Assembly (NCBI GenBank): GCA_028281105.1
Contig: JANQKQ010000032.1
Span: forward strand, 62,001-126,000
Direction of reading: 5' to 3'
Origin: Rhizobiaceae bacterium
GTDB lineage: Bacteria; Pseudomonadota; Alphaproteobacteria; Rhizobiales; Rhizobiaceae
DNA length: 64,000 nt
The position numbers were made by a program, and so were the translations under genes. Below the pieces are notes generated by a model. That model was not told where the DNA came from, did no database searches, and saw only the letters and a program-made list of their open reading frames with translations. This document shows, piece after piece, positions 1-7,866 of the stretch (positions are counted from its first letter, which is position 1; the number at the start of each line of letters is the position of its first letter).

Positions 1-252
1 CTCGCCGTCCTCATCGGCGACGGTCTCGAACGCCAGCCCTTCGGCCGCGCCAAGCGGCACCGCGCTGTCGGAGATCACCCGGGCCACCGTATAGGGATCG
101 GCCTGGCTGCCGCCGGCGAACGGCCAGGCCGTCCACACGCCGATATTGATGGCGCCGATGCCGTGGGAGCGCTGGATCGAGAACCAGGCCGTCACCGAGC
201 CGACTCCGATGCCGATGGCGAGCACGAACAGGATCTGCACCATCAACCGCAT
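1..252 (-). CDS. DUF1214-domain protein (C-terminus beyond window)
   Basis: Reading leftward from an ATG at 252, the frame stays open for 84 codons to the window edge, so only the N-terminus is visible. It begins MRLMVQILFVLAIGIGVGSV, a single hydrophobic membrane or signal segment, then a GINIGVWTAWPF-like stretch and a DPYTVAR motif. This layout is typical of the N-terminus of the short alphaproteobacterial DUF1214 proteins (COG5402), often encoded next to DUF1254 partners. It starts 20 nt after the stop of the penicillin-binding protein on the same strand, so co-transcription is likely. Biochemical function of the family is not established. Family assignment rests on the N-terminal pattern only. 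Confidence 0.7.
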   Translation of the reverse strand, partial: MRLMVQILFVLAIGIGVGSVTAWFSIQRSHGIGAINIGVWTAWPFAGGSQADPYTVARVISDSAVPLGAAEGLAFETVADEDGE

Positions 253-272
253 TTGGAGAAAGTACTCTTAGC

Positions 273-2486
273 TCACTGGCGCGAGACGCCGGCCGGTTCG
301 CCCGCCTCGTCTCCGCCGGTCCTGCGCGCGGCGAGCTGCTGGTTGAGCCGGATCGGCTTGGCCGCCTTGAAGATGGTCTCCAGTTCGCGCAGCGCGCGTT
401 CGGCCTGGACCGACAGCACCTTGGGCCGCACCGCCGGCTGCTGCCCGTCTTCGGCCGGGGCCGGCTGGGCCACCAGACGCTGCTGCTGCTCGCCGCCGGG
501 CAGGGGATCGACGAACGGGATCGCCCGCAGCTCGATGTTCTGGTGCGCGTAGGTCATGAACTTCTGCCAGGTCATGGCCGGCAGCCGGCCGCCGGTCAGC
601 CGCCGCGTCGGCTGGTAGTTGTCGTTGCCGAACCACACCGCCGCCACATAGTTGCCGGTGAAGCCTACGAACCAGGCGTCGCGATAGGCCTGGGTCGTGC
701 CGGTCTTGCCGGCCGCGCGCACGCCTTCAAGCGCGGCGCGCCGGCCCGTGCCCCATTCGGGGATCTGCACCAGCATCTTGTTCATGGAGGACGCCGTGCG
801 CTCGGAGATGGCGCGCCGCGGCGGCTCGCGGTCGGTCTTGTAGTCGTACAGCGCGTTGCCGTGGATGTCGGTGATCTGCACGATCGCATGAGCGTCGAGC
901 GCCATGCCGCCGGCCATGAAGGTGCCGTAGCCGCGCGCCATCTCCAGCACGGTGAGGCCATTGGAGCCCAGCACCATCGGCGCGTTGACGATGAGCGGCG
1001 AAGTGATCCCCATCGTGCGCGCCATCTGCTCGACCCGCTCGCCGCCGAGCCGCTCCAGCCCGTCGCGGCCGATATACAATTTGGCGGGGATCGTGTTGTA
1101 GGACTTGACCAGCGCCCGGGTGAAATCCACCCGACCGGCATAGCCGCCCGAATAGTTGCGCGGACACCACGGCTTGCCGCGGCCGATGCAAACCGGCCCG
1201 TCGGTGACGCGGGTGTTCTCGTCATAGCCGAAATGCTCGATCGCGGCGGTGTAGACATAGGGCTTGAACGACGAGCCCGGCTGGCGGCGCGCCTGGGTGG
1301 CCCGGTTGAACTGGGACAGGCCGTAGTCGCGCCCGCCCACCAGGGCGCGGATCGACCCGTCATGCTCGGCGGCGACCAGCGCGGCCTGGCGCACTCCATA
1401 GGCCTCGCCGTGCAGCTTGAGATGGGTCTCGATCGCGTCTTCGGCGGCGCGCTGCAGATCGAGATCGACGGTGGTTTTCGCCACCAGCGTGCGGGTCGGG
1501 AAGCGGGCCGCCAGACGCTTCACCTCCTCAAACGCGAAGTCGAGGAAATAGTTCGGCCCCTCGTCGCCCTCGCGCTCGATGATGGTGGCCGGCTGGCGGC
1601 GCGAGCCGATCACCTGGCCCTCGGTCATGAAGCCGGCCTGGACCATGTTGGTCAGCACCTCGTTGGCGCGGGCGCGCGCGGCCGGCAGGTTGACATGCGG
1701 CGCATAGCGCGTCGGCGCCTTGTAGAGACCGGCCAGCAACGAGGCTTCGGCTAAAGTGACGTCCTTGATGTCTTTGCCGAAATAATATTGCGCGGCCGCG
1801 CCGACGCCGAAATTGCCGCCGCCCATATAGGCCCGGTCGAGATAGAGCTTCAGAATCTCTTTCTTGGTCAGGTTGACCTCCAGCCACAGCGACAGGAAGG
1901 CCTCCTTGATCTTGCGCTCGATGGTGCGGTCGTTGGTCAGGAACAGGTTCTTGGCGAGCTGCTGGGTGATCGTCGAACCGCCCTGGACGACGGAGTTGGC
2001 GCGCACGTTCTCGGCCATGGCGCGGACAAGGCCGACGAAGTCGATGCCGTAGTGATCGAAGAAGCGCCGGTCCTCGGTCGCCAGCACCGCCTTGATGAAA
2101 TGGTCGGGAAGGGCGTCGATCTCGGCCGAGGAATCCTGGCGGATGCCGCGCTCGCCGATCTCCTTGCCGTAGCGGTCTAAGAACACGACGGAGAAATCCG
2201 CCTGGTCGCGCCAGTTCTTCTCGGTCTCCTCGAACGCCGGCAGCGCCAGCGCCAGCATCAGGATCGAGCCGACCAGCGCCAGGGACACGCCCTCGTCGGC
2301 GATCTCGACGATGAACTTGGACAATCCCGAGACCCGGAACCGGCGGAAGAAGATGGTGACCGATTCCCACAATTCGCCGGCGCCGGCATACAGGTTATAC
2401 ATGGACGAATCGATCCACGAATCGATGTCCAGCAGCCGGTTCCAGCCATGGCCCTTGCGATTGTTGTCGAACGGGTCGCGCATCAT
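273..2486 (-). CDS. PBP1A-family bifunctional peptidoglycan glycosyltransferase/transpeptidase
   Basis: Class A penicillin-binding protein that polymerises lipid II and cross-links peptidoglycan on the outer face of the inner membrane. A cytoplasmic N-terminus (MRDPFDNNRKG...) leads to one membrane segment, then a GT51 domain with the catalytic ATEDRRFFDHYGID motif and GGSTITQQLAKNLFL. The transpeptidase domain has the serine motif SSFK, the SYN triad and KTGTT. The C-terminus is a Gln/Pro-rich tail. The frame is open to 2567, but the ATG at 2486 (or the adjacent 2483) is chosen because the extra upstream residues look non-coding and homologues start with MRDPFD. That gives about 737 aa, normal for the family. 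DUF1214 gene follows closely downstream. Confidence 0.93.
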   Translation of the reverse strand: MMRDPFDNNRKGHGWNRLLDIDSWIDSSMYNLYAGAGELWESVTIFFRRFRVSGLSKFIVEIADEGVSLALVGSILMLALALPAFEETEKNWRDQADFSVVFLDRYGKEIGERGIRQDSSAEIDALPDHFIKAVLATEDRRFFDHYGIDFVGLVRAMAENVRANSVVQGGSTITQQLAKNLFLTNDRTIERKIKEAFLSLWLEVNLTKKEILKLYLDRAYMGGGNFGVGAAAQYYFGKDIKDVTLAEASLLAGLYKAPTRYAPHVNLPAARARANEVLTNMVQAGFMTEGQVIGSRRQPATIIEREGDEGPNYFLDFAFEEVKRLAARFPTRTLVAKTTVDLDLQRAAEDAIETHLKLHGEAYGVRQAALVAAEHDGSIRALVGGRDYGLSQFNRATQARRQPGSSFKPYVYTAAIEHFGYDENTRVTDGPVCIGRGKPWCPRNYSGGYAGRVDFTRALVKSYNTIPAKLYIGRDGLERLGGERVEQMARTMGITSPLIVNAPMVLGSNGLTVLEMARGYGTFMAGGMALDAHAIVQITDIHGNALYDYKTDREPPRRAISERTASSMNKMLVQIPEWGTGRRAALEGVRAAGKTGTTQAYRDAWFVGFTGNYVAAVWFGNDNYQPTRRLTGGRLPAMTWQKFMTYAHQNIELRAIPFVDPLPGGEQQQRLVAQPAPAEDGQQPAVRPKVLSVQAERALRELETIFKAAKPIRLNQQLAARRTGGDEAGEPAGVSRQ

Positions 2487-2642
2487 GAAAGTGTCTCGGA
2501 TCGCCGCTAACGATCTGCTACCCTGCGGTGCCGACCCCATACCATCATTCGCCCGCCAACAGAACACCGCCGGCCCCGGTTTTTGCGCAAAGCCGTGTGA
2601 TCGTTAAGCCGGCCCCGGGGCACACAGGGAGACCATGAACCG

Positions 2643-3104
2643 TTGAACAAGCCCGCCCAACGCCCGTTCTGGAAGACCAAGACCCTGGCGCAGATGTCCT
2701 CCGAAGAGTGGGAATCGCTGTGCGACGGCTGCGCGCGCTGCTGCCTCAACAAGCTGGAAGACGCCGATACGGCTGAGATCGCCTGGACCAACGTCGCCTG
2801 CCGCCTGCTCGACGAGAAAACCTGCCGCTGCACCAACTATACCGGCCGGCAGAAGCTGGTCGCCGACTGCATCCAGCTCGACGTGGAAATGGTGCGCAGT
2901 TTGTCGTGGCTGCCGCCCACCTGCGCCTACCGGCTGGTGAACGAGGGGCGCGATTTGTACGACTGGCATCCGCTGGTGTCGGGGGATCGCGAGTCGGTGC
3001 ACCGGGCGGGGATTTCGGTGCGCGGGAGGACGGTCTCGGAGGTGGGGATGGAGCCGGAGGATTTGGAGGAGTTTGTGGTGGATTGGCCGGGGGAGGGGGT
3101 GTAG
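2643..3104 (+). CDS. YcgN/UPF0260-family cysteine-cluster protein
   Basis: Small cytosolic protein of the YcgN (UPF0260, zinc/iron-chelating domain) family. The conserved cysteine pattern is visible: [12 protein letters not shown] near residue 28, then further cysteines in VACRLL, KTCRC and VADC, followed by LPPTCAYR. These cysteines probably bind a metal; the physiological role is unknown. The start is TTG at 2643, giving [19 protein letters not shown], which matches family N-termini. A GGGAGA ribosome-binding site lies at about 2628-2633. An ATG at 2635 in another frame opens only three codons and is not the start. The gene is divergent from the penicillin-binding protein. Confidence 0.85.
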   Translation: MNKPAQRPFWKTKTLAQMSSEEWESLCDGCARCCLNKLEDADTAEIAWTNVACRLLDEKTCRCTNYTGRQKLVADCIQLDVEMVRSLSWLPPTCAYRLVNEGRDLYDWHPLVSGDRESVHRAGISVRGRTVSEVGMEPEDLEEFVVDWPGEGV

Positions 3105-3199
3105 CTGAAACACTCCAATATTGGAAAAATCCGAAGCTGAAAACACTACTACTTAGTACAATGGTGGACTTGCAAATAAAAAACACTTAGCAGAGAAGC
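3105..3199. other. AT-rich spacer before orphan gene
   Basis: Base composition drops sharply just after the YcgN stop (runs such as TATTGGAAAAA and ACAAATAAAAAACAC). It marks the left edge of the AT-rich patch that runs to about 3866. No terminal repeats or integrase were seen. Confidence 0.5.
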
Positions 3200-3829
3200 A
3201 TGCAAAACATGGCCATTATCTACGCGCTGGCATTATGTTTGGTGGCGGGATTGGGTGCCTTCTTCTCCGTAGACTATATTGTTAAACGAGTTGTCCCGAA
3301 CGATAAGGACCCCACCGTAGCCGCTGAAAAAGCTGAACTTGACGATCCCGCGGTAGCTGCATGTGAGTATTATCTGAGAAAGCAAGAGATCATCAATCCG
3401 GGGCAATACCAAAGACTGCATGCAAAAATTTCAGGCGATCAAGTTACGATCAGATATCAGATCGCATCCTTGAATGTTGAACCGACTCATGGCGAAGGCC
3501 ATTGCGTATTCGAAGCTGACGATCAGGGAAAATTCACAATCAAGCCGCCGCCAATCTTGGGGCTGCGGGAATGCCAGCAAACCGGAATCCACGAGTTAGC
3601 GCAACATGGATTAAAAGCTGGCGAGGCAGCCACATCCGCCGAGGAGTGGCAAAGCTTGTTAGCGCCATTCAAAGAAAGAATCGCATTCTGCAAGGAAGTT
3701 CTCCAACGCGCTGCTGCCTGGCAGCAAGCGCACGTTGCGAAAGTGTATATCCCGCTTGCAATCCGAGAAATCTATCCAATTGAACCGGAAAAAACAGCAC
3801 TGGAAGTCCCTATGCAGTTGGAACAGTGA
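3200..3829 (+). CDS. Orphan membrane-anchored or secreted protein in AT-rich patch
   Basis: Not recognised. The 209-aa product starts with a hydrophobic segment (MAIIYALALCLVAGLGAFF) that could be a signal peptide or N-terminal anchor, followed by a soluble, charged domain of about 170 residues containing four scattered cysteines (ACEYY, GHCVF, LRECQ, AFCKE). These could form two disulfides if the domain is periplasmic. Codon use and base composition are clearly more AT-rich than the flanking genes, suggesting horizontal acquisition. An AGAGAAG ribosome-binding site precedes the ATG at 3200; an in-frame ATG at 3209 is an alternative. It stands alone between the YcgN gene and the gene-transfer-agent remnant. 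Confidence 0.7.
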   Translation: MQNMAIIYALALCLVAGLGAFFSVDYIVKRVVPNDKDPTVAAEKAELDDPAVAACEYYLRKQEIINPGQYQRLHAKISGDQVTIRYQIASLNVEPTHGEGHCVFEADDQGKFTIKPPPILGLRECQQTGIHELAQHGLKAGEAATSAEEWQSLLAPFKERIAFCKEVLQRAAAWQQAHVAKVYIPLAIREIYPIEPEKTALEVPMQLEQ

Positions 3830-3866
3830 TCAGCTCGGGAAATTTTCCTGCACAGGAATAAATTCC

Positions 3867-3895
3867 TTGACACCGCACCGCTGATCCGCTACAAC
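3867..3895 (+). promoter_or_regulatory. Sigma-70-type promoter upstream of GTA remnant
   Basis: TTGACA at 3867-3872 is followed after exactly 17 nt by TACAAC at 3890-3895. This is close to the housekeeping consensus and points toward the terminase-like genes, whose first start is about 150 nt downstream. Activity is inferred. Confidence 0.55.
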
Positions 3896-4044
3896 CCGGC
3901 TACGGTCGCGAAATTGCGCTCAGGGGCCGATGGTTTTTCGAGCTCCACCGCCTCAACACCCCCGCAGCGCATCTGACCACACACCCTTCAACCCCCGCGC
4001 CTGCCAGCGATTGCCCGGCACCCGCCGCCACCGCCCGCGCCGCC

Positions 4045-4377
4045 GTGCCCTCGAAAGCCCCAATGCCCCAAGCCGCTGCCATCGACCGGGTGATCGACCG
4101 CCTGGGCGAGACGATCGATGCCGAGTTGGACCGGCTGGGGGAGTGCCGCGATGCGGGCGAGCTGGAAAGTTTCACCAAGGCGATGGGGGCGGTTGCGCGC
4201 ACGTTGCACAACCTGCGGGGCCTGTTGGCCGATCTGACGAAGGACGCCGATGCAAGCGACGGATCAGAGCCATCCGATGTGGATTTCCGCGCGGAGCTTG
4301 CTCGACGCATTGAGGCGCTTGCGCTCGAAGGCGGCGATCTCGGGGTTTCTTCAAACGCTATCGAGCCTGGAGGCTGA
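4045..4377 (+). CDS. Putative GTA small terminase (gp1-like)
   Basis: A 110-aa, mostly helical protein with two amphipathic stretches (IDRVIDRLGETIDAELDRL and FRAELARRIEALALEG). Its position just upstream of, and overlapping, the large-terminase reading frame matches the small gp1 gene that opens RcGTA-type clusters and was shown in Rhodobacter capsulatus to be the small terminase. Sequence similarity of such proteins is weak, so the assignment relies mainly on position, size and helical character. Start could be GTG 4045 or ATG 4063. It overlaps the next ORF by up to 128 nt, suggesting either coupling or that the terminase start lies further in. Cluster partners beyond the fusion gene are missing. 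Confidence 0.55.
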   Translation: MPSKAPMPQAAAIDRVIDRLGETIDAELDRLGECRDAGELESFTKAMGAVARTLHNLRGLLADLTKDADASDGSEPSDVDFRAELARRIEALALEGGDLGVSSNAIEPGG

Positions 4378-6760
4378 GCGACTCATACACGACTGGCTGG
4401 TGTGGTGCCGCGCCAGCCAGTTCCCATTAACGGACGACTGGCGCTCCTGGCTGCTGCTGGGCGGGCGCGGGGCGGGCAAGACGCGGTCGGGGGCGGAGTG
4501 GGTCAAGCTGGCGGCGCTGGCGCCGCCTTCTTCGGCGATGAGCTGCGGCGGGCGGCTGGCGCTGGTCGGCGAATCCTATGGCGACGTGCGCGACGTGATG
4601 ATCGAGGGCCAGTCCGGCCTGCTCGCCATCCACCGCCGCGCCGACCGGCCGAAATGGACCGCGTCGCTACGCCGGCTGGAATGGCCCAACGGCGCGGTGG
4701 CCCACGCGTTTTCCTCGCACGACCCGGAGGGGCTGCGCGGGGCGCAGTTCGGCGCGGCGTGGTGCGACGAAGCCGGCTGTCCCGCCGTCAACAAGGGCGC
4801 CAACCAGCCCAACGTGTTCCCCGATCCCAAGTCGGCCAACGCCGCCATCCCCCACTTCTCCAACGGCGGCCGCGACGATCTGATCGCACGCCGCGCCGTC
4901 CAGGCGCAGCTCGCCTATTGGGACGAGGCCAACCCGGACGCGGACACTTTCAACCCGGCCTCGACCGTCTATTCCGGCCGCATGGTCGACGCCGCGATGA
5001 TCTCGCCATGGGCGTGGGACGCGCGCCCGTTCCCCGAATTCCCCAACGCCACCGATGTGTGGTCCGACGGCGGCAACTGGGCCACCGGCCACTGGCTCAA
5101 CGGCCGGCTGGGCGGCTGCCCGCTCGATGATCTGGTGACCGCCATTCTCGCCGATTACGGTTTTGCCGATGTCGACGCGAGCGGCCTGGACGGCATCGTC
5201 GACGGCTACCTGGTGCCGGCTTCCATGTCGGCGCGCGCGGCGCTGGAGCCGCTGCTCGCCGTCCATGGTGCGGTGAGCGCAGAGCATGACGGCCTGGTGC
5301 GCTTCCGCTCGCTCGCCCATGCCGACGAAGCGACGGTCACCGCCGCCGACTGGGTCGACACAGAAGACGCGGCGCTCGTCACCCGCACGCGCGATCACGA
5401 AAGCGATCTGCCCTGGGAGGCGGTGGTCAATCACGGCGAAATCCGCGCCACCATCGACGACGTGACCAGCAAGTCGCGCCGCCTGGAGACCGATAGCGGC
5501 CGCCAGATCCACATGGACGTGCCGGCCGTGCTGCCCGCGCCGCTGGCCTCCACGCTCGCCGACGCGCGCCTGCGCGAGCGCTGGGTCGCCCGCCAGCGCC
5601 TGGCCTTCCGCCTGCCGTTGCGGCACCTGGGTCTGGCGCCGGGCGACGTTATCGAGTTCACCGACGACGGCGAGGGCAAGGGCGCGGGCAGGTGGCAGAT
5701 CGCGGCCATCGACGACGATTTCGCCCGCTCGGTCGAGGCGGTTGCGGTCGAGGCCCCGGCCTCGCTGTCCTTCCAGCCGGCGCCGGTGGCCGGACAACCG
5801 CAGCCGGCATCGGGCTTCGGCGCGCCGCTGGTCGTGCTGCTCGATCTGCCCAGGAATCTGTCCAGCCCTACCCACGAACCGCTGCTGCTGACCGCACTCA
5901 ACGCCGATCCGTGGGCCGGCAGCTATCTGTTCGCGTCGTCTTCGACCGACAGCGGCTTCCAGGCCCGGTTCTCCTCGCGCCGCCGCGCGGTGATCGGCGA
6001 GCTGACCCAGCCGCTTGCCGCCGGCCCGGCCTCGCGCTGGGACTGGGCCAACGAAGTTCATGTCCGTCTGTTCCACGGCCAGCTCGATGCCAAAGTGCGC
6101 GAACTGGTGTTGAACGGCGCCAACGCCGCCGCGATCCAGACGGACGAGGGCGGCTGGGAGATCGTGCAGTTCGTCGATGCCCAAGTGGTGGCGGAAGGGG
6201 AGTGGCGGCTCGCCCAGTTGCTGCGCGCGCAGTTGGGCACCGACGCGGAGATGGCCGCCGGCGCAAGCGCGGGCAATCTGTTCGTGCTGCTGGACGGCCA
6301 GTTGCAGGGCTACGCACTGTCCGACACCGAGCGCAACCTGCAGATCAACTGGCGCGCCGGCCCGGTCTCCGACGCGATCGCCTCGGCCAACTACACCCAG
6401 CAGGCGTTCACCCACGCCGATCGTGCGCGCAAGCCGCTCAGCCCCGCCCACATCCGCGCCGCCCGCCCCTCCGGCGCCGACATCGAGATCGACTGGGTCC
6501 GGCGCACCCGGGTCTCCGGCGACGACTGGACCCCGGTCGAGGTGCCGCTGGGCGAGGCCGAGGAGCGCTACCAGGTCGATCTCTACGATGGCGCGACCCT
6601 GGTGCGCACGCTGGCGGCCACCACGCAAGCCGCGACCTACACCCACGCCGACCAGCTCACCGACTTCGGCTCCGCCCCGGACGAACTGACCATCCAGGTG
6701 GCGCAGATCGGCATCGACGGCCATCCGGGAACCTGGGGTTCGCGCCTCGTGCAGTTGTAA
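4250..6760 (+). CDS. Chimeric RcGTA remnant: large-terminase ATPase fused to gp15 C-terminal half
   Basis: An 836-aa continuous frame with two distinct ancestries. Residues about 30-174 match the N-terminal ATPase half of RcGTA-type large terminase: WRSWLLLGGRGAGKTRSGAE carries Walker A (G71-T78), LVGESYGDVRDVMIEG follows, and the Walker B-like AAWCDE ends near residue 174. Immediately after, AGCPAVNKGANQPNVF begins the end of the TIM-barrel of the gp15 baseplate protein, and the rest (WDARPFPEFP, WSDGGNWATGHWLNGRLGG, GLAPGDVIEF) is the gp15 tail module. The terminase nuclease, portal, capsid and other tail genes normally lying between are absent. The junction falls at about 4766-4777 with no stop or frameshift. 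Best read as an internal cluster deletion. Start may be ATG 4250 or ATG 4280. Confidence 0.88.
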   Translation: MQATDQSHPMWISARSLLDALRRLRSKAAISGFLQTLSSLEAERLIHDWLVWCRASQFPLTDDWRSWLLLGGRGAGKTRSGAEWVKLAALAPPSSAMSCGGRLALVGESYGDVRDVMIEGQSGLLAIHRRADRPKWTASLRRLEWPNGAVAHAFSSHDPEGLRGAQFGAAWCDEAGCPAVNKGANQPNVFPDPKSANAAIPHFSNGGRDDLIARRAVQAQLAYWDEANPDADTFNPASTVYSGRMVDAAMISPWAWDARPFPEFPNATDVWSDGGNWATGHWLNGRLGGCPLDDLVTAILADYGFADVDASGLDGIVDGYLVPASMSARAALEPLLAVHGAVSAEHDGLVRFRSLAHADEATVTAADWVDTEDAALVTRTRDHESDLPWEAVVNHGEIRATIDDVTSKSRRLETDSGRQIHMDVPAVLPAPLASTLADARLRERWVARQRLAFRLPLRHLGLAPGDVIEFTDDGEGKGAGRWQIAAIDDDFARSVEAVAVEAPASLSFQPAPVAGQPQPASGFGAPLVVLLDLPRNLSSPTHEPLLLTALNADPWAGSYLFASSSTDSGFQARFSSRRRAVIGELTQPLAAGPASRWDWANEVHVRLFHGQLDAKVRELVLNGANAAAIQTDEGGWEIVQFVDAQVVAEGEWRLAQLLRAQLGTDAEMAAGASAGNLFVLLDGQLQGYALSDTERNLQINWRAGPVSDAIASANYTQQAFTHADRARKPLSPAHIRAARPSGADIEIDWVRRTRVSGDDWTPVEVPLGEAEERYQVDLYDGATLVRTLAATTQAATYTHADQLTDFGSAPDELTIQVAQIGIDGHPGTWGSRLVQL

Positions 6761-6797
6761 GCGCGATTGACATCGCCCGCCGACCGGCCTCAAGTTC

Positions 6798-6816
6798 CGC
6801 CTCGGGTGGCGTTTTT
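6798..6816 (+). terminator. Weak hairpin plus T-tract after GTA remnant
   Basis: CGCC (6798-6801) pairs with GGCG (6808-6811) and is followed by TTTTT (6812-6816). The stem is only 4 bp, so this is a weak candidate for a Rho-independent terminator. Confidence 0.35.
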
Positions 6817-6873
6817 GTCCATCGCCCCGTCGTTCAGCTTTGGTTCACAACGCGGATGCTATAACCGCGACCC

Positions 6874-7173
6874 ATGAGATGGTTTTTGACATCGTTGTCG
6901 TTGGCGCTGCTGGCCGCAGGCCCCGCCGCCTGGGCGGCTCCGGCGCTGGAACGCGCCACCCCTCTGGTCGAACGCGACGACGCGCCGGTCGTGCTGGCCA
7001 GCGGCGACTGCTCGGCCGCCGCCAACGCCTGGGCGCAAAGCTACCCGGATGCGCAGATCCTGTCGGTCCAGCAGTCGGGCGGCGGCGGCGACGTCACCTG
7101 CACGGTGGTGTTGCGCGTCAAGGAAGCGTCCGGCAAACAGCCGCGCGTGATCAAACAGACCTTCAAGCCCTAG
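6874..7173 (+). CDS. Small periplasmic protein upstream of FeuPQ (FeuN-like position)
   Basis: A 99-aa protein with a clear signal peptide (MRWFLTSLSLALLAAGPAAWA) and a short mature domain with two cysteines (GDCSAAANAW and DVTCTVVLRV) that can form one disulfide. It ends 9 nt before the response-regulator start and so probably belongs to the same transcript. In Sinorhizobium meliloti a small periplasmic protein, FeuN, encoded directly upstream of feuPQ restrains the FeuQ kinase. The same position, size and localisation suggest that role here, but I cannot confirm sequence homology. Confidence 0.6.
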   Translation: MRWFLTSLSLALLAAGPAAWAAPALERATPLVERDDAPVVLASGDCSAAANAWAQSYPDAQILSVQQSGGGGDVTCTVVLRVKEASGKQPRVIKQTFKP

Positions 7174-7182
7174 GTCCGAGCC

Positions 7183-7860
7183 ATGCGCATCCTGGTTGTC
7201 GAAGACGACGCGGACCTGAACCGCCAACTGGTCGAAATCCTCACCGACGCCGGCTATGTGGTCGACACCGCGCTCGACGGCGAGGAGGGCCATTTCCTCG
7301 GCGATACTGAGCCCTACGATGTGGTGGTGCTCGACGTCGGCCTGCCCAAGATGGACGGCATCACCGTGCTGGAATCCTGGCGCGCCGATGGCCGAAACAT
7401 GCCGGTGCTGCTGCTGACCGCGCGCGACCGGTGGAGCGACAAGGTGGCCGGCATGGATGCGGGCGCCGACGACTACGTGGCCAAACCGTTCCACGTCGAG
7501 GAGGTGCTGGCGCGCATCCGCGCGCTGATCCGCCGCGCCGCCGGCCACGCCTCCTCGGAATTGGTGTGCGGGCCGATCCGCTTCGATACGCGAACCTCGA
7601 AGGTGAGCGTCAGCGGCGCGGGCGTGAAGCTGACCTCGCACGAACTGCGGCTATTGTCCTATCTGATGCACCACCAAGACGAGGTGATCTCGCGCACCGA
7701 GTTGACCGAACATCTATACGACCAGGATTTCGATCGAGATTCCAACACGATAGAGGTGTTCGTCGGGCGGCTGCGCAAGAAGCTCGGCGCCGATTCGATC
7801 GAGACCGTGCGCGGACTGGGCTACCGCCTGCGCTCGCCGGGCGACGGCGCCGACCAGTGA
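7183..7860 (+). CDS. feuP: OmpR/PhoB-family response regulator, FeuP-type
   Basis: 225-aa two-domain regulator. Receiver: acidic pocket EDDAD near the N-terminus, phospho-acceptor Asp in VVVLDVGLPKMDG, conserved Thr in LLLTARD and Lys in YVAKPFHVEE. C-terminal winged helix (LTSHELRLLSYLM ... NTIEVFVGRLRKKLG ... VRGLGYRL). The sequence closely resembles the rhizobial FeuP/PhoP-like subgroup (GHFLGDTEPYDVV, LYDQDFDRDSNTIEVF). FeuP controls envelope and osmotic functions in rhizobia, including export of cyclic glucan. It is sandwiched between the small periplasmic gene and the cognate kinase with gaps under 10 nt, indicating one operon. Confidence 0.9.
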   Translation: MRILVVEDDADLNRQLVEILTDAGYVVDTALDGEEGHFLGDTEPYDVVVLDVGLPKMDGITVLESWRADGRNMPVLLLTARDRWSDKVAGMDAGADDYVAKPFHVEEVLARIRALIRRAAGHASSELVCGPIRFDTRTSKVSVSGAGVKLTSHELRLLSYLMHHQDEVISRTELTEHLYDQDFDRDSNTIEVFVGRLRKKLGADSIETVRGLGYRLRSPGDGADQ

Positions 7861-7866
7861 GGATCG

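Noticed and set aside
3840-4000. Possible tRNA gene after the strong promoter at 3867
   Set aside because: No cloverleaf, T-loop or acceptor stem could be formed from the downstream sequence.
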